Assembly (NCBI RefSeq): GCF_030730925.1
Contig: NZ_JAVAMB010000004.1
Location: forward strand, 1 to 64,000
DNA: 64,000 bases
Direction of reading: 5' to 3'
DNA from: Flavobacterium sp. DG2-3
Lineage (GTDB): Bacteria > Bacteroidota > Bacteroidia > Flavobacteriales > Flavobacteriaceae
The notes beneath the pieces are model-generated. The model did no database searches, had not been told where the DNA came from, and saw only the letters and a program-made list of their open reading frames with translations. The position numbers were made by a program, and so were the translations under genes. Shown here piece by piece: positions 1 through 9,005 of this stretch (positions within the stretch are counted from its first letter, which is position 1; each line of letters starts with the position of its first letter).

Positions 1-200
1 TATCTGCTAAATCTGCGGGATCTGCGAGAGACAAAAAACCTTTGCAATCTGTGGCATTTTTTCTCGCAGATTTTGCAAATACAGCAGATTTAGAAATCGA
101 ATAAAGATTTCTGCAGATTTTTTATTTAGAAAATCTGCTTAAATCAATTTAATCTGCGTGAAACAAAAAATCTTTTTTAATCCTTTCAATCTTTGGCAAA
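1..200. repeat. Intergenic text-like repeat, family A (partial copy)
   Basis: Non-coding stretch made of degenerate, interleaved words such as CTCGCAGATTT, AATCTGC and CAGATTT, ending just past the 3' end of the first gene. The same words recur at 5536-5806 and 7716-8050, in each case between genes of the salvage locus. This copy lacks the AACCGCAAAG part seen in the other two. The repeats are also what makes spurious short ORFs appear here. Seen directly; the biological role is unknown. Confidence 0.7.
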
Positions 201-203
201 AAC

Positions 204-1508
204 TTATCTATTAATTTGTCTCCAAATTTTAGCCGTAAAATCGTCTTTATACATTAATCTATTTGTTCGCGTTGGGTTTACACGATTGGTTAGGATAATT
301 AAAAACCTTCCATTATCAGGATTCATGAAAAAGAAAGTTCCTGTAAAACCTGTATGGCCGAAATCATCTTTTTTATAAAATTCGTCTGGCTTTCTTTTGT
401 CAAAGCCCAAACCGCGATAAATTCCATTTTTTGCGAGAGGCGAATCTGTAAACTCTTTTACGACATTCGGTTTTAGAATTTGTTTTCCTTTATAAGTTCC
501 GTTATTCAGAAGCATTTTGCAGATTACGGCAATCGATTCTGCGTTGGCGAATAAACCTGCATTTCCAGAAACGCCTCCAAAAATTGCCGCCGCTTCATCG
601 TGTACATAACCTTTTATGGTATCTTTTCGAAAAAGATTATCTACTTCAGTCGGCATGACATCATCTATCGAAGTCCATTTTAACGGATTATAGCCAATTT
701 TTGAAATGCCTAATTCTGTATAAATTTCATTTGTGAAGTAATCTAATTTCTTTCCTGTTTTAGTTTCAATCATTTGCTTCACCAAAAGAAGATTCAAATC
801 GCTATACAAATATTTGCCTCTCGGATTGGTGTTTGCCTTTGCAATCCTGTCATAAACCGAAGGATAAAATTCTGGATTCAACCACATGTTTTTATAAACC
901 TGAATCCAGTTTTCTTTTGACTCGAAAGAGAGATATTTTGAATCGTAAACAATGTTTTTATTGACAAACATAATATCAAACGGCTCAACATATTGCTCTG
1001 ATTTCTGATTGCTCAGCAAAGGCGAATTGTCTGGCGTAGAAAGCAACGCCTGATAAAAAGTAATACTTGGCGTTAATCCTGAAGTATGCGTTAGCAATTC
1101 AAAAAGTGTCAAATCGGCAATGGCTGTGTTTTTGTACATCGGAACAATTTCGCCAACTTGATCTGTAAGCTTTAGTTTTCCATCACCAACCAAACGCATA
1201 GTTACCAAAGTCGCTCCTAAAACTTTAGACATTGAAGCCAAATCAAAAACATCTTCTGATTTTACCAATAGCTTTTTGGTATAATCATGAAAACCGTAGT
1301 TTTTATAAATTAGATTTTCTTCTTTAGTTCCCACTATAATCTGCGCACCAGGAAAAAAGCCTTTTTCTAGCGCATTGGTCATCATCGAATCAATGCAAAC
1401 TTCATTTCGTTTTACATCAAAAGAACTCTTGGCGCTTTTCTGAGAATACCCCTTTATTCCAAAAGAAATCAGGCAGACAATTACAATTTTGATCGATATA
1501 TTTTTCAT
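204..1508 (-). CDS. Secreted serine hydrolase, beta-lactamase/AmiE-like family
   Basis: 434-residue protein with an N-terminal signal peptide (cleavage probably after GYSQ, residue 23). It has the motifs of the class C beta-lactamase/PBP4 fold: S92-M-S-K95 (nucleophile and general base), a YSD triad in place of the usual YxN near the middle, and a C-terminal HTG in FGHTGFTG. The C-terminal half is clearly similar to the second domain of the NagZ fusion at 22769-25762 (shared GYVHD.AAA, GG.....AG.F, RGLGFDKR and FGHTGFTG). Family knowledge: Bacillus AmiE (YbbE), encoded beside nagZ and namZ, is an N-acetylmuramoyl-L-alanine amidase of this fold. I infer a periplasmic amidase or peptidase acting on muropeptides. 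It is the last gene of a tight operon, 4 bases after the GH20 gene. A general esterase or D,D-peptidase remains possible. Confidence 0.88.
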   Translation of the reverse strand: MKNISIKIVIVCLISFGIKGYSQKSAKSSFDVKRNEVCIDSMMTNALEKGFFPGAQIIVGTKEENLIYKNYGFHDYTKKLLVKSEDVFDLASMSKVLGATLVTMRLVGDGKLKLTDQVGEIVPMYKNTAIADLTLFELLTHTSGLTPSITFYQALLSTPDNSPLLSNQKSEQYVEPFDIMFVNKNIVYDSKYLSFESKENWIQVYKNMWLNPEFYPSVYDRIAKANTNPRGKYLYSDLNLLLVKQMIETKTGKKLDYFTNEIYTELGISKIGYNPLKWTSIDDVMPTEVDNLFRKDTIKGYVHDEAAAIFGGVSGNAGLFANAESIAVICKMLLNNGTYKGKQILKPNVVKEFTDSPLAKNGIYRGLGFDKRKPDEFYKKDDFGHTGFTGTFFFMNPDNGRFLIILTNRVNPTRTNRLMYKDDFTAKIWRQINR

Positions 1509-1512
1509 ATTT

Positions 1513-4014
1513 CTATGGATTAATTTTTAAGTCCTGTCCTGCCATCAAAGGCTCGTTATTGGTTCCTGTAATTTTTATTCTGACTGCTTTTACAGGCTGT
1601 TTCGGATAAATTGATGCATTTCCGTAATCAAAATTATCGCCTTTTATAAAATCAGTTCCGTTATATGAAAACTCGACAAAACCATTGTTTATTATAAATC
1701 TCGGGTGATGAGGAATTCCAGTTAAAACATCAATTTTAGAGGAAGTTACCGGATTCGTAAAAGTGTACAAAATCCAGTCGCCGTCTTTGCACGGTACATC
1801 GGTACGCAAATAGGATTCTTCATTATAATCTTGCAGATTTGAAATTGGAAACTTCGGATTTTCTGCCATCGAAGAAGTCACTTTCACTTCTGGTTCCAGA
1901 TATGGCGAACAGTTGAATTTTACGTTTGCATCCGACTTTTTCTCTTCTTTATTTTCAACTGTAAAATCTAATCTATAGGTATTTTTTTCATTATAATTTT
2001 CAATCGCAAATCTCAAACGAGGTTTTGATTTCAAAGACTTTTCATCTGAATACGTCTGCAATAATTTATCATTTTCAAAAAGTGAAACATTTTTAATTGT
2101 TCCATTTGCGCCATCATCAGTTGGATTAAAACTCAAATACCAAATTCCCTTTTTATCCACATGTTCGGTGATGTTTTCTGAAATGGTCAAAACTTCTACT
2201 TTCGAAGTATTCCAATTGGCAACTGGCAATTTTTCTACTTTTACCGCAGGACTTGCCGAAGTTTCATTAAAGAAAACTATAAACCTGTATTGCTCGTAAT
2301 CTTTCGTTTGAATTGGTTCTGTATACAAAGGCGATTGTCTTGTTGGCTCATTTCCGTCTTTGTCAAATCGAACAACGGCGCCTTCATAAGGTGGTGTTAC
2401 GGTAATCGTTCCGTTCTTATAAATGGCTGTTGGAGGAAAATCTCTAAAAGCGATTCCCATATCGGCCAATCTTTGCAAGTGGCTGTTGGTCAATCTTCCA
2501 TAAAAATCATCCCAGTTTTTATCTTCTTTTTTAGACCAGCCAATTTCAGATAAAGCACAAATTCTCGGATAACTTTGGTATTCCATAATTCTTGCAGGAC
2601 GATCTAAATATTCGCTCCACAAAGCACCTTGAACTCCAATTATATTTTTTTGTTCTTCAGGCGTTAAGTCAGCATCTGGAATGGGTTCAAACGAATACGC
2701 ACGTTTTGTATCGGTAATTGCCGCCCAACGATGGCCGCGTTCTGTTTCCGATTGTGCCATGTCATAATACGTAAATTGTCCCGGCATCATAATGGTTTTA
2801 TACCCTTTTTTAGCCGATTCGATTCCGTAACTAATTCCCTGCCAAGCAGAAATCAGCGTATTTGGGTCGATTTCTCCACCTTTCAGGATTTCATTCCAGC
2901 CGTCTGTTTTTTTATGGTATTTATCGACAATTTTCTGAACCCTTCTAAAGAAATAATTCTGAAGCTGAAAACTGTCTGTAAATCCTTCTTTCGCCATCAA
3001 AGCTTGACATTTTGGACAATGCTCCCAGTTGGCACGATTCACTTCGTCTCCTGCAACATGAATATATTCAAAAGGAAATAATCCAGAAACTTCTTTTATA
3101 ATGTTATCTAGAAGTTCATAATTTTCTTCGCGACCCACGCACCAAACATTTTTCACTTCGCCTTGAACACTTTTCAGCTCTTGCGTTATAGCGCAACCGA
3201 CTTCTGGATACGAAGCCGTTACCGCACGCGAATGCCCCGGAATTTCAATTTCTGGCATTACGGAGATTCCGCGATTGGCTGCGTAAGCGACTACTTCTTT
3301 AATGTCTTCTTGTGTATAAAAACCTCCGTAACGTTTGTCTCCCGAACCGTAAGAGGGCAGTAAAACTTCGCCTGGACCACGCCAAGCGCCTTTTAAGGTC
3401 AAATCGGGCATCGATTTTATTTCGATTCTCCAGCCGTTATCATCGGTTAAGTGCCAGTGGAAAACATTCATTTTGTGAGCCGCAAGCCAATCGATATAAT
3501 TTTTTACCGTTTGTTTATCGAAGAATTGTCTTGAACAATCGAGCATCATTCCGCGCCAGTCAAAACGAGGATAATCTTCAATTTTTACAAACGGAACAGT
3601 TCCTTTTTTGACTTCTTTTGCAGAACAAATTTGGACTAAAGTCTGAAGTCCGTTTAGAACTCCGTTCTCAGTTTTTCCTTTTACAAAAATTCCTTTTTCA
3701 TTTATTTCTAATTGATAGCCTTCATTCGGAAGGTTTAATTTCTTATCGACTAAAAATGAAATGCTATTTTTTCCGTGCTTTTTTCCAATTGAAACTATCG
3801 GATTAATTCCTGTATTTTTTGAAAGACTTGCAGCAATATAATCGGCACTGTTTTTTAGTTTTTTATCTACAACTATTTTTAGTGGCGAAGTCAAAACCAA
3901 CTGTCCAGCGCTTTGCTGAACGGAAACAGGTTTCGGAATCATATCTAATTTTTGGGCTTGTACAAAACCTAACGAACTTAGAAATAGGGCAATTAGAAGA
4001 ATACTTTTTCTCAT
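1513..4014 (-). CDS. Beta-N-acetylhexosaminidase, GH20
   Basis: 833 residues beginning with a signal peptide (MRKSILLIALFLSSLGFVQA). The order is a GH20b-type N-terminal domain (about 25-145), a GH20 TIM barrel (about 148-500) with the catalytic pair D323-E324 in HVAGDEV and the substrate-side motif HWHLTDDNGWR, then a C-terminal chitobiase-type and carbohydrate-binding-like region (about 520-833). It hydrolyses terminal GlcNAc (or GalNAc) from oligosaccharides by substrate-assisted catalysis, in the periplasm or at the surface. It sits 9 bases after the GHL10 gene and 4 bases before the AmiE-like gene, so the three are co-transcribed. In this locus it would trim GlcNAc from peptidoglycan or chitin-derived chains. 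Family assignment is firm; the natural substrate is inferred. Confidence 0.95.
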   Translation of the reverse strand: MRKSILLIALFLSSLGFVQAQKLDMIPKPVSVQQSAGQLVLTSPLKIVVDKKLKNSADYIAASLSKNTGINPIVSIGKKHGKNSISFLVDKKLNLPNEGYQLEINEKGIFVKGKTENGVLNGLQTLVQICSAKEVKKGTVPFVKIEDYPRFDWRGMMLDCSRQFFDKQTVKNYIDWLAAHKMNVFHWHLTDDNGWRIEIKSMPDLTLKGAWRGPGEVLLPSYGSGDKRYGGFYTQEDIKEVVAYAANRGISVMPEIEIPGHSRAVTASYPEVGCAITQELKSVQGEVKNVWCVGREENYELLDNIIKEVSGLFPFEYIHVAGDEVNRANWEHCPKCQALMAKEGFTDSFQLQNYFFRRVQKIVDKYHKKTDGWNEILKGGEIDPNTLISAWQGISYGIESAKKGYKTIMMPGQFTYYDMAQSETERGHRWAAITDTKRAYSFEPIPDADLTPEEQKNIIGVQGALWSEYLDRPARIMEYQSYPRICALSEIGWSKKEDKNWDDFYGRLTNSHLQRLADMGIAFRDFPPTAIYKNGTITVTPPYEGAVVRFDKDGNEPTRQSPLYTEPIQTKDYEQYRFIVFFNETSASPAVKVEKLPVANWNTSKVEVLTISENITEHVDKKGIWYLSFNPTDDGANGTIKNVSLFENDKLLQTYSDEKSLKSKPRLRFAIENYNEKNTYRLDFTVENKEEKKSDANVKFNCSPYLEPEVKVTSSMAENPKFPISNLQDYNEESYLRTDVPCKDGDWILYTFTNPVTSSKIDVLTGIPHHPRFIINNGFVEFSYNGTDFIKGDNFDYGNASIYPKQPVKAVRIKITGTNNEPLMAGQDLKINP

Positions 4015-4023
4015 CTCTATATT

Positions 4024-5505
4024 TTATTTTACTGAAAATTCAATCGGACTGCTTTCTGTCTGGGTCTGACTCAAAGCGGTGAGCGCATAAACGTAGTTTT
4101 CCAAATCAGCATTTGGCACTTCTAGTTTTAAAGCTGTTGTCACGTAATAAATGTTTTCAGGATTTGAGAAATCGGTTATTTTTCCTTTTGGAAATCTGTA
4201 GATCACGTATTTCTTGTCGTTAAATGCCACTTTCCAAGTTAAAACCGCTTTATCGCCTTTTTTGGCAATCACCGCATTAGTTGGCGGTTCTGGTTTTAGT
4301 CTTGTAATTCTATTTGCTTCTGGGGTTAAAGCGATGTATTTGTATTCTTTTTGCAGAAGTGGTTTTCTCAATGTATCTCCTTTTTTCAGAAAATTAGAAG
4401 CGGTAAAATGCATCGAACCTTCAATTTGAGGCAGTTTACGAATCATTTCAATCTGTTTTACAATTTGATCGGGACTTCTCCACTCTGGTTCTTTTGCCGT
4501 AGTCGAAATTTTATAATCGCCATGACCAACATACACATTGGCGCCATATTTATGTTCTGCCCACCATTTTGCCAGAACTTCAAAATCGGCGCGGTCAAAA
4601 CCAATATGCCAGTACAATTGAGGCGTAACATAATCGATCCAGTTTTCTTTTTGCCATTTTAAAATATTCGCATACAAATCGTCATAGTTTGTAGCTCCTG
4701 CATTCGTTTTAGAGCCTTGAGAATCTTTGGCGATATTTCTCCAAACTCCAAAAGGCGAAATTCCGAATTCAACTTCTGGTTTATTGGCAATGATGGTATC
4801 TCTAATTTGTTTGATAATTAAATCGACATTATCTCTTCGCCAATCGTCTTTGTCTTTAAACTGACGTGGTTCTTTAGCGAAAGCTTTATTATCTGGAAAT
4901 TCCTGTCCTTCAATTTTATATGGATAAAAATAATCGTCCATGTGGATTGCCTGAATATCATAGTTGCGAACAATTTCGCCCACTACAGAACACACAAAAT
5001 CTCTAGTTTCTTGTAAACCTGGATTAAAATATCGAGATTTTCCGTAAGTCAGGAAAAGTTCTGGTTTTTTAAAATATAAGTGATTTTTTGAAAGCACATC
5101 TCTCACCGTATCTTTCTGCACACGATACGGATTCAGCCAAACGTGCACATTCATACCGCGTTTTCCTGCTTCATCAATCATCATTTGCAACGGATCAAAA
5201 CCTGGCGCAACGCCTTGAGTTCCGGTTATCCAATGCGAAGCGGGTTCTTTTGTCGATTTGTAATAGGCATCGGCAGTTGGGCGGATTTGAAAAATTACGG
5301 TGTTCAGATTATACGAACGAAGATTATCCAAAAGGGCAATCATTTCGTTTTTCATTTCTTTGTCTGATAAACCTGGTTTAGACGGCCAGTCGATGTTTTC
5401 TACTGTAGAAATCCAAGCTGCACGCATTTCTCTCTTTGGAGATTGCTGACTGAAAATTTTGGTTTGAATCAGTAAAACTAGAATTATGATTTTTATGGTT
5501 TTCAT
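4024..5505 (-). CDS. GHL10 (DUF187) glycosidase, DigH/YngK-like
   Basis: 493 residues with a short signal peptide (MKTIKIIILVLLIQTKIFS). The family start is clear: REMRAAWISTVENIDWPSKPG, followed by barrel motifs such as FQIRPTADAYY, HVWLNPYR and IHMDDYFYPY, and a C-terminal Fn3-like strand domain (about 400-493). GHL10 is the hydrolase-like family that includes E. coli DigH (YddW), which acts on peptide-free (denuded) peptidoglycan glycan strands, and Bacillus YngK. No SPOR domain is visible, unlike DigH. First gene of the GHL10-GH20-AmiE operon. I infer that it opens denuded glycan strands so that the exo-acting NamZ, NagZ and GH20 can work. The family is secure; the reaction is inferred from DigH and context. 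Confidence 0.9.
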   Translation of the reverse strand: MKTIKIIILVLLIQTKIFSQQSPKREMRAAWISTVENIDWPSKPGLSDKEMKNEMIALLDNLRSYNLNTVIFQIRPTADAYYKSTKEPASHWITGTQGVAPGFDPLQMMIDEAGKRGMNVHVWLNPYRVQKDTVRDVLSKNHLYFKKPELFLTYGKSRYFNPGLQETRDFVCSVVGEIVRNYDIQAIHMDDYFYPYKIEGQEFPDNKAFAKEPRQFKDKDDWRRDNVDLIIKQIRDTIIANKPEVEFGISPFGVWRNIAKDSQGSKTNAGATNYDDLYANILKWQKENWIDYVTPQLYWHIGFDRADFEVLAKWWAEHKYGANVYVGHGDYKISTTAKEPEWRSPDQIVKQIEMIRKLPQIEGSMHFTASNFLKKGDTLRKPLLQKEYKYIALTPEANRITRLKPEPPTNAVIAKKGDKAVLTWKVAFNDKKYVIYRFPKGKITDFSNPENIYYVTTALKLEVPNADLENYVYALTALSQTQTESSPIEFSVK

Positions 5506-5813
5506 AATTATTATTTTGGGTTAGTATCGTTATGTTTAACCGCAAAGAACGCAAGGGTTTACGCTATGTTCGCTAAGTTTTTTTTTAAATCGCACAAAGT
5601 CGCTAAGTTTATTTTAGCCAATCTTTATTTTTAATCTCGCAAAGTCGCAGAGACGCAAAGTTTTTTTAATCTGTGGCTATTTTTTTCTCTCGCAGATTTG
5701 GCAGATTTGGCAGATTCAACAGATTTAATTTGTGTAAATTTGTGTAATTTGTGGCAAAAAAATCTTTTTAATCTTTTTAATCTTTTTAATCTGTGGCAAA
5801 AAACTATTAAAAG
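5506..5813. repeat. Intergenic text-like repeat, family A
   Basis: About 270 of these 308 bases (5536-5806) are built from the family A words: AACCGCAAAG, TTACGC.ATGTTCGC, CTCGCAGATTT, AATTTGTGGC, together with three consecutive TCTTTTTAA units near 5762-5785. It separates the phosphoesterase gene from the GHL10 operon. I could not pick out a convincing TAnnTTTG promoter for the GHL10 gene in the remaining bases. Confidence 0.75.
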
Positions 5814-7649
5814 TTAGTCCAATTTGTAAATTCCGCCTTCAATAAGTGATGTCCACACTTTTCCGTTATTGTCGACAGAAAAACCGTTTACGCTTGAACT
5901 TCCTAAATTAAGCACTTTGCTAATTTCAAATTTTACAGCATCTACAATAATCACTTCCCCTTTTCGGCTTCCGATATAAATATTATTATTTTTCTCAATT
6001 ATTCCTGCCGGATTGTGCTCGTAACCTAATTTCAAATCCAAAACTTTACTTTGGGCAATTACATTTTCTTCTGTTAATTCCAAGTCATCACTTAGCGGAA
6101 CTCTTACAAGCTCGCCTTCCATTGTTTTACCGTAAAACCATTTTCCATCCTCGCTTTTCCCCATCGATTCTCTAATTTTCCATTTATTAGTTCTCAAAAG
6201 AGTTTTTCCGGTTTCAATATCTAAAATAGTCAGAAATCGTTGAGGCGTAACAAAATACAATCTCTTTTTTGTTGCAACCATATTAACATTTCCAGCTGAG
6301 TATAAAATTTGGTTTTCGTTTCCGTTATTCCATTTCCAAATCAGATTTCCTGTGTTTTTATCAAGACAGTAAATGTAAGAATCCCAAACTCCATAAATAA
6401 TTTTATCGCCATGTATTACGGGAATTCCTTGCGAATACGATTTTGGCAGTTTATTTTCCCAAAGCAATTTTCCTGTAACTGCATCAACACAAACAAATGC
6501 AGTCGAACTTTCAGTATATAATTTATTGTTTTCAACAATTGGAGAGCCAACCAAAACACCACCTACAGAAGTGCTCCATTTTTGCTTACCTGTTTGCGTG
6601 TCGATTCCTAAAATATTGCCTTCGATTGTGCCTTCAATCAGATTATTTTTGACTACAATTGGAGAAAAATAAAGTGAATTTCCTGTCTGTATTTTCCAAT
6701 TCACCGCTTTATTCTTCAAATTAACCGATTGAATTTCGCCAAGCGAATTTGTAAAATAAAGGTTCTTTTTATCAAACGCCGGAAGATTGTAAATTGAGGC
6801 AATATCTTTTATAAAAGGATTTAAGCTTGCTGGATTATCTTTCGGAATTTCAATTTTTGAAGGTGTTGATGGAACAGCAAATTTAAAAACGCCAGGTTTA
6901 TCGAGCTCTTTCTGATAAATGCGAATACTATCTTTACTTACAATAACCTCATTATAGCTTTTTGTTTTTCCGTCAAGCGAAGTAATCGATGTTCCCATTA
7001 AACCACTCAAACCAGAGAAATCGTATTTTCTTAAAGTATGTCCGTGACCGCAAAAAGTAGCTACAGTTGGATATTTTTGTAAAACTGAAAGCACTTCTTT
7101 ATAATTGCTCACGCTGTTATCTAAAGGATAATGAGCAAAATTCAATACTTTTTTATTGCTGTTTTTTAAATTGTCCTGCAATGTTTTATCCAGCCAAAGT
7201 ACGTCTTCGTGTTTAACAAATCCATCTCCCATTTTCATGTAAGGTCCACACGGAAATCCGATAAAAACATAATCCCCTTTTGAAAAGACAAATCGGTCTT
7301 CTCCCCACAATTTTTTATACGTCAGTCCAGCGCTTTCGCTCCAATTGGTTTCATGATTTCCTGAAACTACATAGTACGGTTTCTTTAGTGTCGAAAGTAT
7401 TTTATGCACTTCATTCAACTCGTCATCAGCACCGCGATTGGTTAAATCTCCGGTTACGATTACAAATTCAAAATCTGAGTTATTAATTTCTTTTACAATA
7501 TTTTGAAGTAAAAAATCATTATCATTCCCTACAGAAACGTGCAAGTCTGTAAGTTGAACAAATTTTATAATTTCCTTTTTTTCTGCATTCTGCGAAAATC
7601 CAGATGTTATTACAAAAAGCAATAGTATTCTGAAAAATAGATGTTTCAT
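5814..7649 (-). CDS. Calcineurin-like phosphoesterase fused to a PQQ-type beta-propeller
   Basis: 611 residues with a signal peptide (MKHLFFRILLLFVITSGFSQ). Residues about 27-225 hold the binuclear-metal phosphoesterase blocks: QLTDLHV, VTGDLTN, VSGNHET, a lone H in NFAHYPLD and GHGHT. From about residue 270 to the end there are repeated propeller strands (LYFTNSLGEI, VGSPIVENNKLY, YIYCLDKNTGNLIWKW). Secreted or periplasmic. The substrate is unknown; the family includes phosphodiesterases and phosphomonoesterases, and the propeller probably binds a ligand or partner. It lies between two segments of the left arm of the salvage locus but is separated on both sides by repeat-rich DNA, so it may be its own transcription unit. 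Confidence 0.88.
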   Translation of the reverse strand: MKHLFFRILLLFVITSGFSQNAEKKEIIKFVQLTDLHVSVGNDNDFLLQNIVKEINNSDFEFVIVTGDLTNRGADDELNEVHKILSTLKKPYYVVSGNHETNWSESAGLTYKKLWGEDRFVFSKGDYVFIGFPCGPYMKMGDGFVKHEDVLWLDKTLQDNLKNSNKKVLNFAHYPLDNSVSNYKEVLSVLQKYPTVATFCGHGHTLRKYDFSGLSGLMGTSITSLDGKTKSYNEVIVSKDSIRIYQKELDKPGVFKFAVPSTPSKIEIPKDNPASLNPFIKDIASIYNLPAFDKKNLYFTNSLGEIQSVNLKNKAVNWKIQTGNSLYFSPIVVKNNLIEGTIEGNILGIDTQTGKQKWSTSVGGVLVGSPIVENNKLYTESSTAFVCVDAVTGKLLWENKLPKSYSQGIPVIHGDKIIYGVWDSYIYCLDKNTGNLIWKWNNGNENQILYSAGNVNMVATKKRLYFVTPQRFLTILDIETGKTLLRTNKWKIRESMGKSEDGKWFYGKTMEGELVRVPLSDDLELTEENVIAQSKVLDLKLGYEHNPAGIIEKNNNIYIGSRKGEVIIVDAVKFEISKVLNLGSSSVNGFSVDNNGKVWTSLIEGGIYKLD

Positions 7650-7715
7650 GGTTCTTTTTAGTTAATTAGCAATAATTTATTTTAAACAGTTCTTATTTCG
7701 GAATTCACTGTGTCA

Positions 7716-8050
7716 CTTAACAGCAAAGCGCGCAATGATTTACGCAATGTTCGCAAAGTTTTGTTTTTTTTTATCTCGCAAAGACGCGAAGACGCAAAGT
7801 TTTTCTCTCGCAGATTTCACAGATTAAGCAAATTAATTGGCGGAAATTTGTGAAATTTGTGGCTAAAAATTAACCGCAAAGCACACAAGGATTTGCGCTA
7901 TGTTCGCAAAGTTTTTCTCTTGCAGATCTAGCAGATTTAATTTGCTGAAATTTGTGAAATTTGTGGCAAAAAAAAACTTCTAATTTTACAATCTGTGGCT
8001 ATTCTTTCCTCTCGTTGCTTTCGCAGATTCAAAAGATTTAATTCGTGAAT
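7716..8050. repeat. Intergenic text-like repeat, family A (longest copy)
   Basis: Most of the 503-base gap 7650-8152 consists of two tandem degenerate rounds of family A: AACAGCAAAGCGCGC/AACCGCAAAGCACAC, then ATGTTCGCAAAGTTTT, CTCGCAGATTT/CTTGCAGATCT, AATTTG and AATTTGTGGC. The rest of the gap holds the terminator at 8060-8093 and nothing gene-like; the 69-codon ORF over 7937-8146 is a by-product of the repeat. Confidence 0.75.
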
Positions 8051-8059
8051 CTGTTGCGA

Positions 8060-8093
8060 AAAAAACCTAACAGGCTTAAAAAAACCTGTTAGG
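8060..8093 (-). terminator. Intrinsic terminator after the dehydrogenase-esterase unit
   Basis: Read on the minus strand, a 9-bp stem CCTAACAGG/CCTGTTAGG with a T/A-rich loop is followed directly by a run of T. It lies about 60 bases after the esterase stop codon. The same stem sequence type is widespread in this kind of genome, so it may also be a mobile palindrome reused as a terminator. Confidence 0.7.
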
Positions 8094-8152
8094 GATAACC
8101 AACCAAAATTTATGTATTGCGAATTATCGGTAGTTTCGCAATGCACTTTATG

Positions 8153-8980
8153 TTACTTTGTTTTTACACTTTCGTTGAAGAAATCATGAAAAAACAAAAG
8201 CTGATATTTTAAAGCATTTTCCCAGTATTTAAGATTATGTTCTCCTGGACGCTCGATATAATCGTGATCTATTTTCTTTGCCAGCATTTTGGCATGCAGA
8301 TCTCGGTTGACATTCATAAAAAAATCGTCAACTCCACAATCAATAATTAGTTTTAAACTATTATTTGGCAGTAAATCAAGCATATTGACTACTGTATTTT
8401 TATTCCAATTTTCTGGAAATTCATTTATAGTTCCAAGGCGTTTTTTAATATCCCAGTTATCAGGAAACGGACGAAAATCTACTCCGCCGCTCATGCTTCC
8501 CGCTGCTCCAAAAATATCCTGATGTTTAATCGATAAGTATAAAGCACCATGCCCGCCCATGCTCAAACCAGAAATTGCACGGCCTTCACGACTTGAAATT
8601 GTTTTGTAGTTTTTGTCAATGTAAGGAACCAATTCTGCCGTTACATAAGTTTCGTACTTAAATGTAGGGTCAATTGGGCTGTCAAAATACCAGCTAGAAT
8701 AATTTCCGTCTACACCAATTACAATAAAATTATATAAATCTACCTGTCTTTTAAGTTCTTTAAAATCTTTTGCCCAAGAACCATAATTACCACTGTACCC
8801 ATGAAGAAGATACACTACAGGAAATTTTTCACTGCTTTTTTTATAACTATCAGGAAGCATCACACAAGTTTTGATGTTCTTTTTCATCGAAGCACTATAA
8901 ACCTGAATAGTATCTACCTGCGCTGCTTTGGCAGAAAATAGCGAAACTAAAAAGATTAAGATGTAGATTGTTTTCTTCAT
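8153..8980 (-). CDS. Secreted esterase, esterase D/FrmB family
   Basis: 275 residues with a signal peptide (MKKTIYILIFLVSLFSAKA). Alpha/beta hydrolase of the putative-esterase family (PF00756 type): oxyanion region YLLHGYSGNYGSW, nucleophile Ser in GLSMGGHGAL (about residue 147), Asp in DCGVDDFF and His in GEHNLKYW. It starts 25 bases after the dehydrogenase stop, so the two are one transcription unit, closed by the terminator at 8060-8093. The enzyme would cleave short acyl esters outside the cytoplasm. Given the surroundings, removal of O-acetyl groups from MurNAc is an attractive but unproven role; feruloyl or acetyl-xylan esterase activity is typical of other members. Confidence 0.9.
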   Translation of the reverse strand: MKKTIYILIFLVSLFSAKAAQVDTIQVYSASMKKNIKTCVMLPDSYKKSSEKFPVVYLLHGYSGNYGSWAKDFKELKRQVDLYNFIVIGVDGNYSSWYFDSPIDPTFKYETYVTAELVPYIDKNYKTISSREGRAISGLSMGGHGALYLSIKHQDIFGAAGSMSGGVDFRPFPDNWDIKKRLGTINEFPENWNKNTVVNMLDLLPNNSLKLIIDCGVDDFFMNVNRDLHAKMLAKKIDHDYIERPGEHNLKYWENALKYQLLFFHDFFNESVKTK

Positions 8981-9005
8981 ATTATTGGAATTTCAATTAA
9001 AATAA

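Noticed and set aside
7937..8146. 69-codon ORF on the minus strand before the phosphoesterase gene
   Set aside because: It lies wholly in repeat family A and the terminator hairpin; no signal for translation and no resemblance to a protein.
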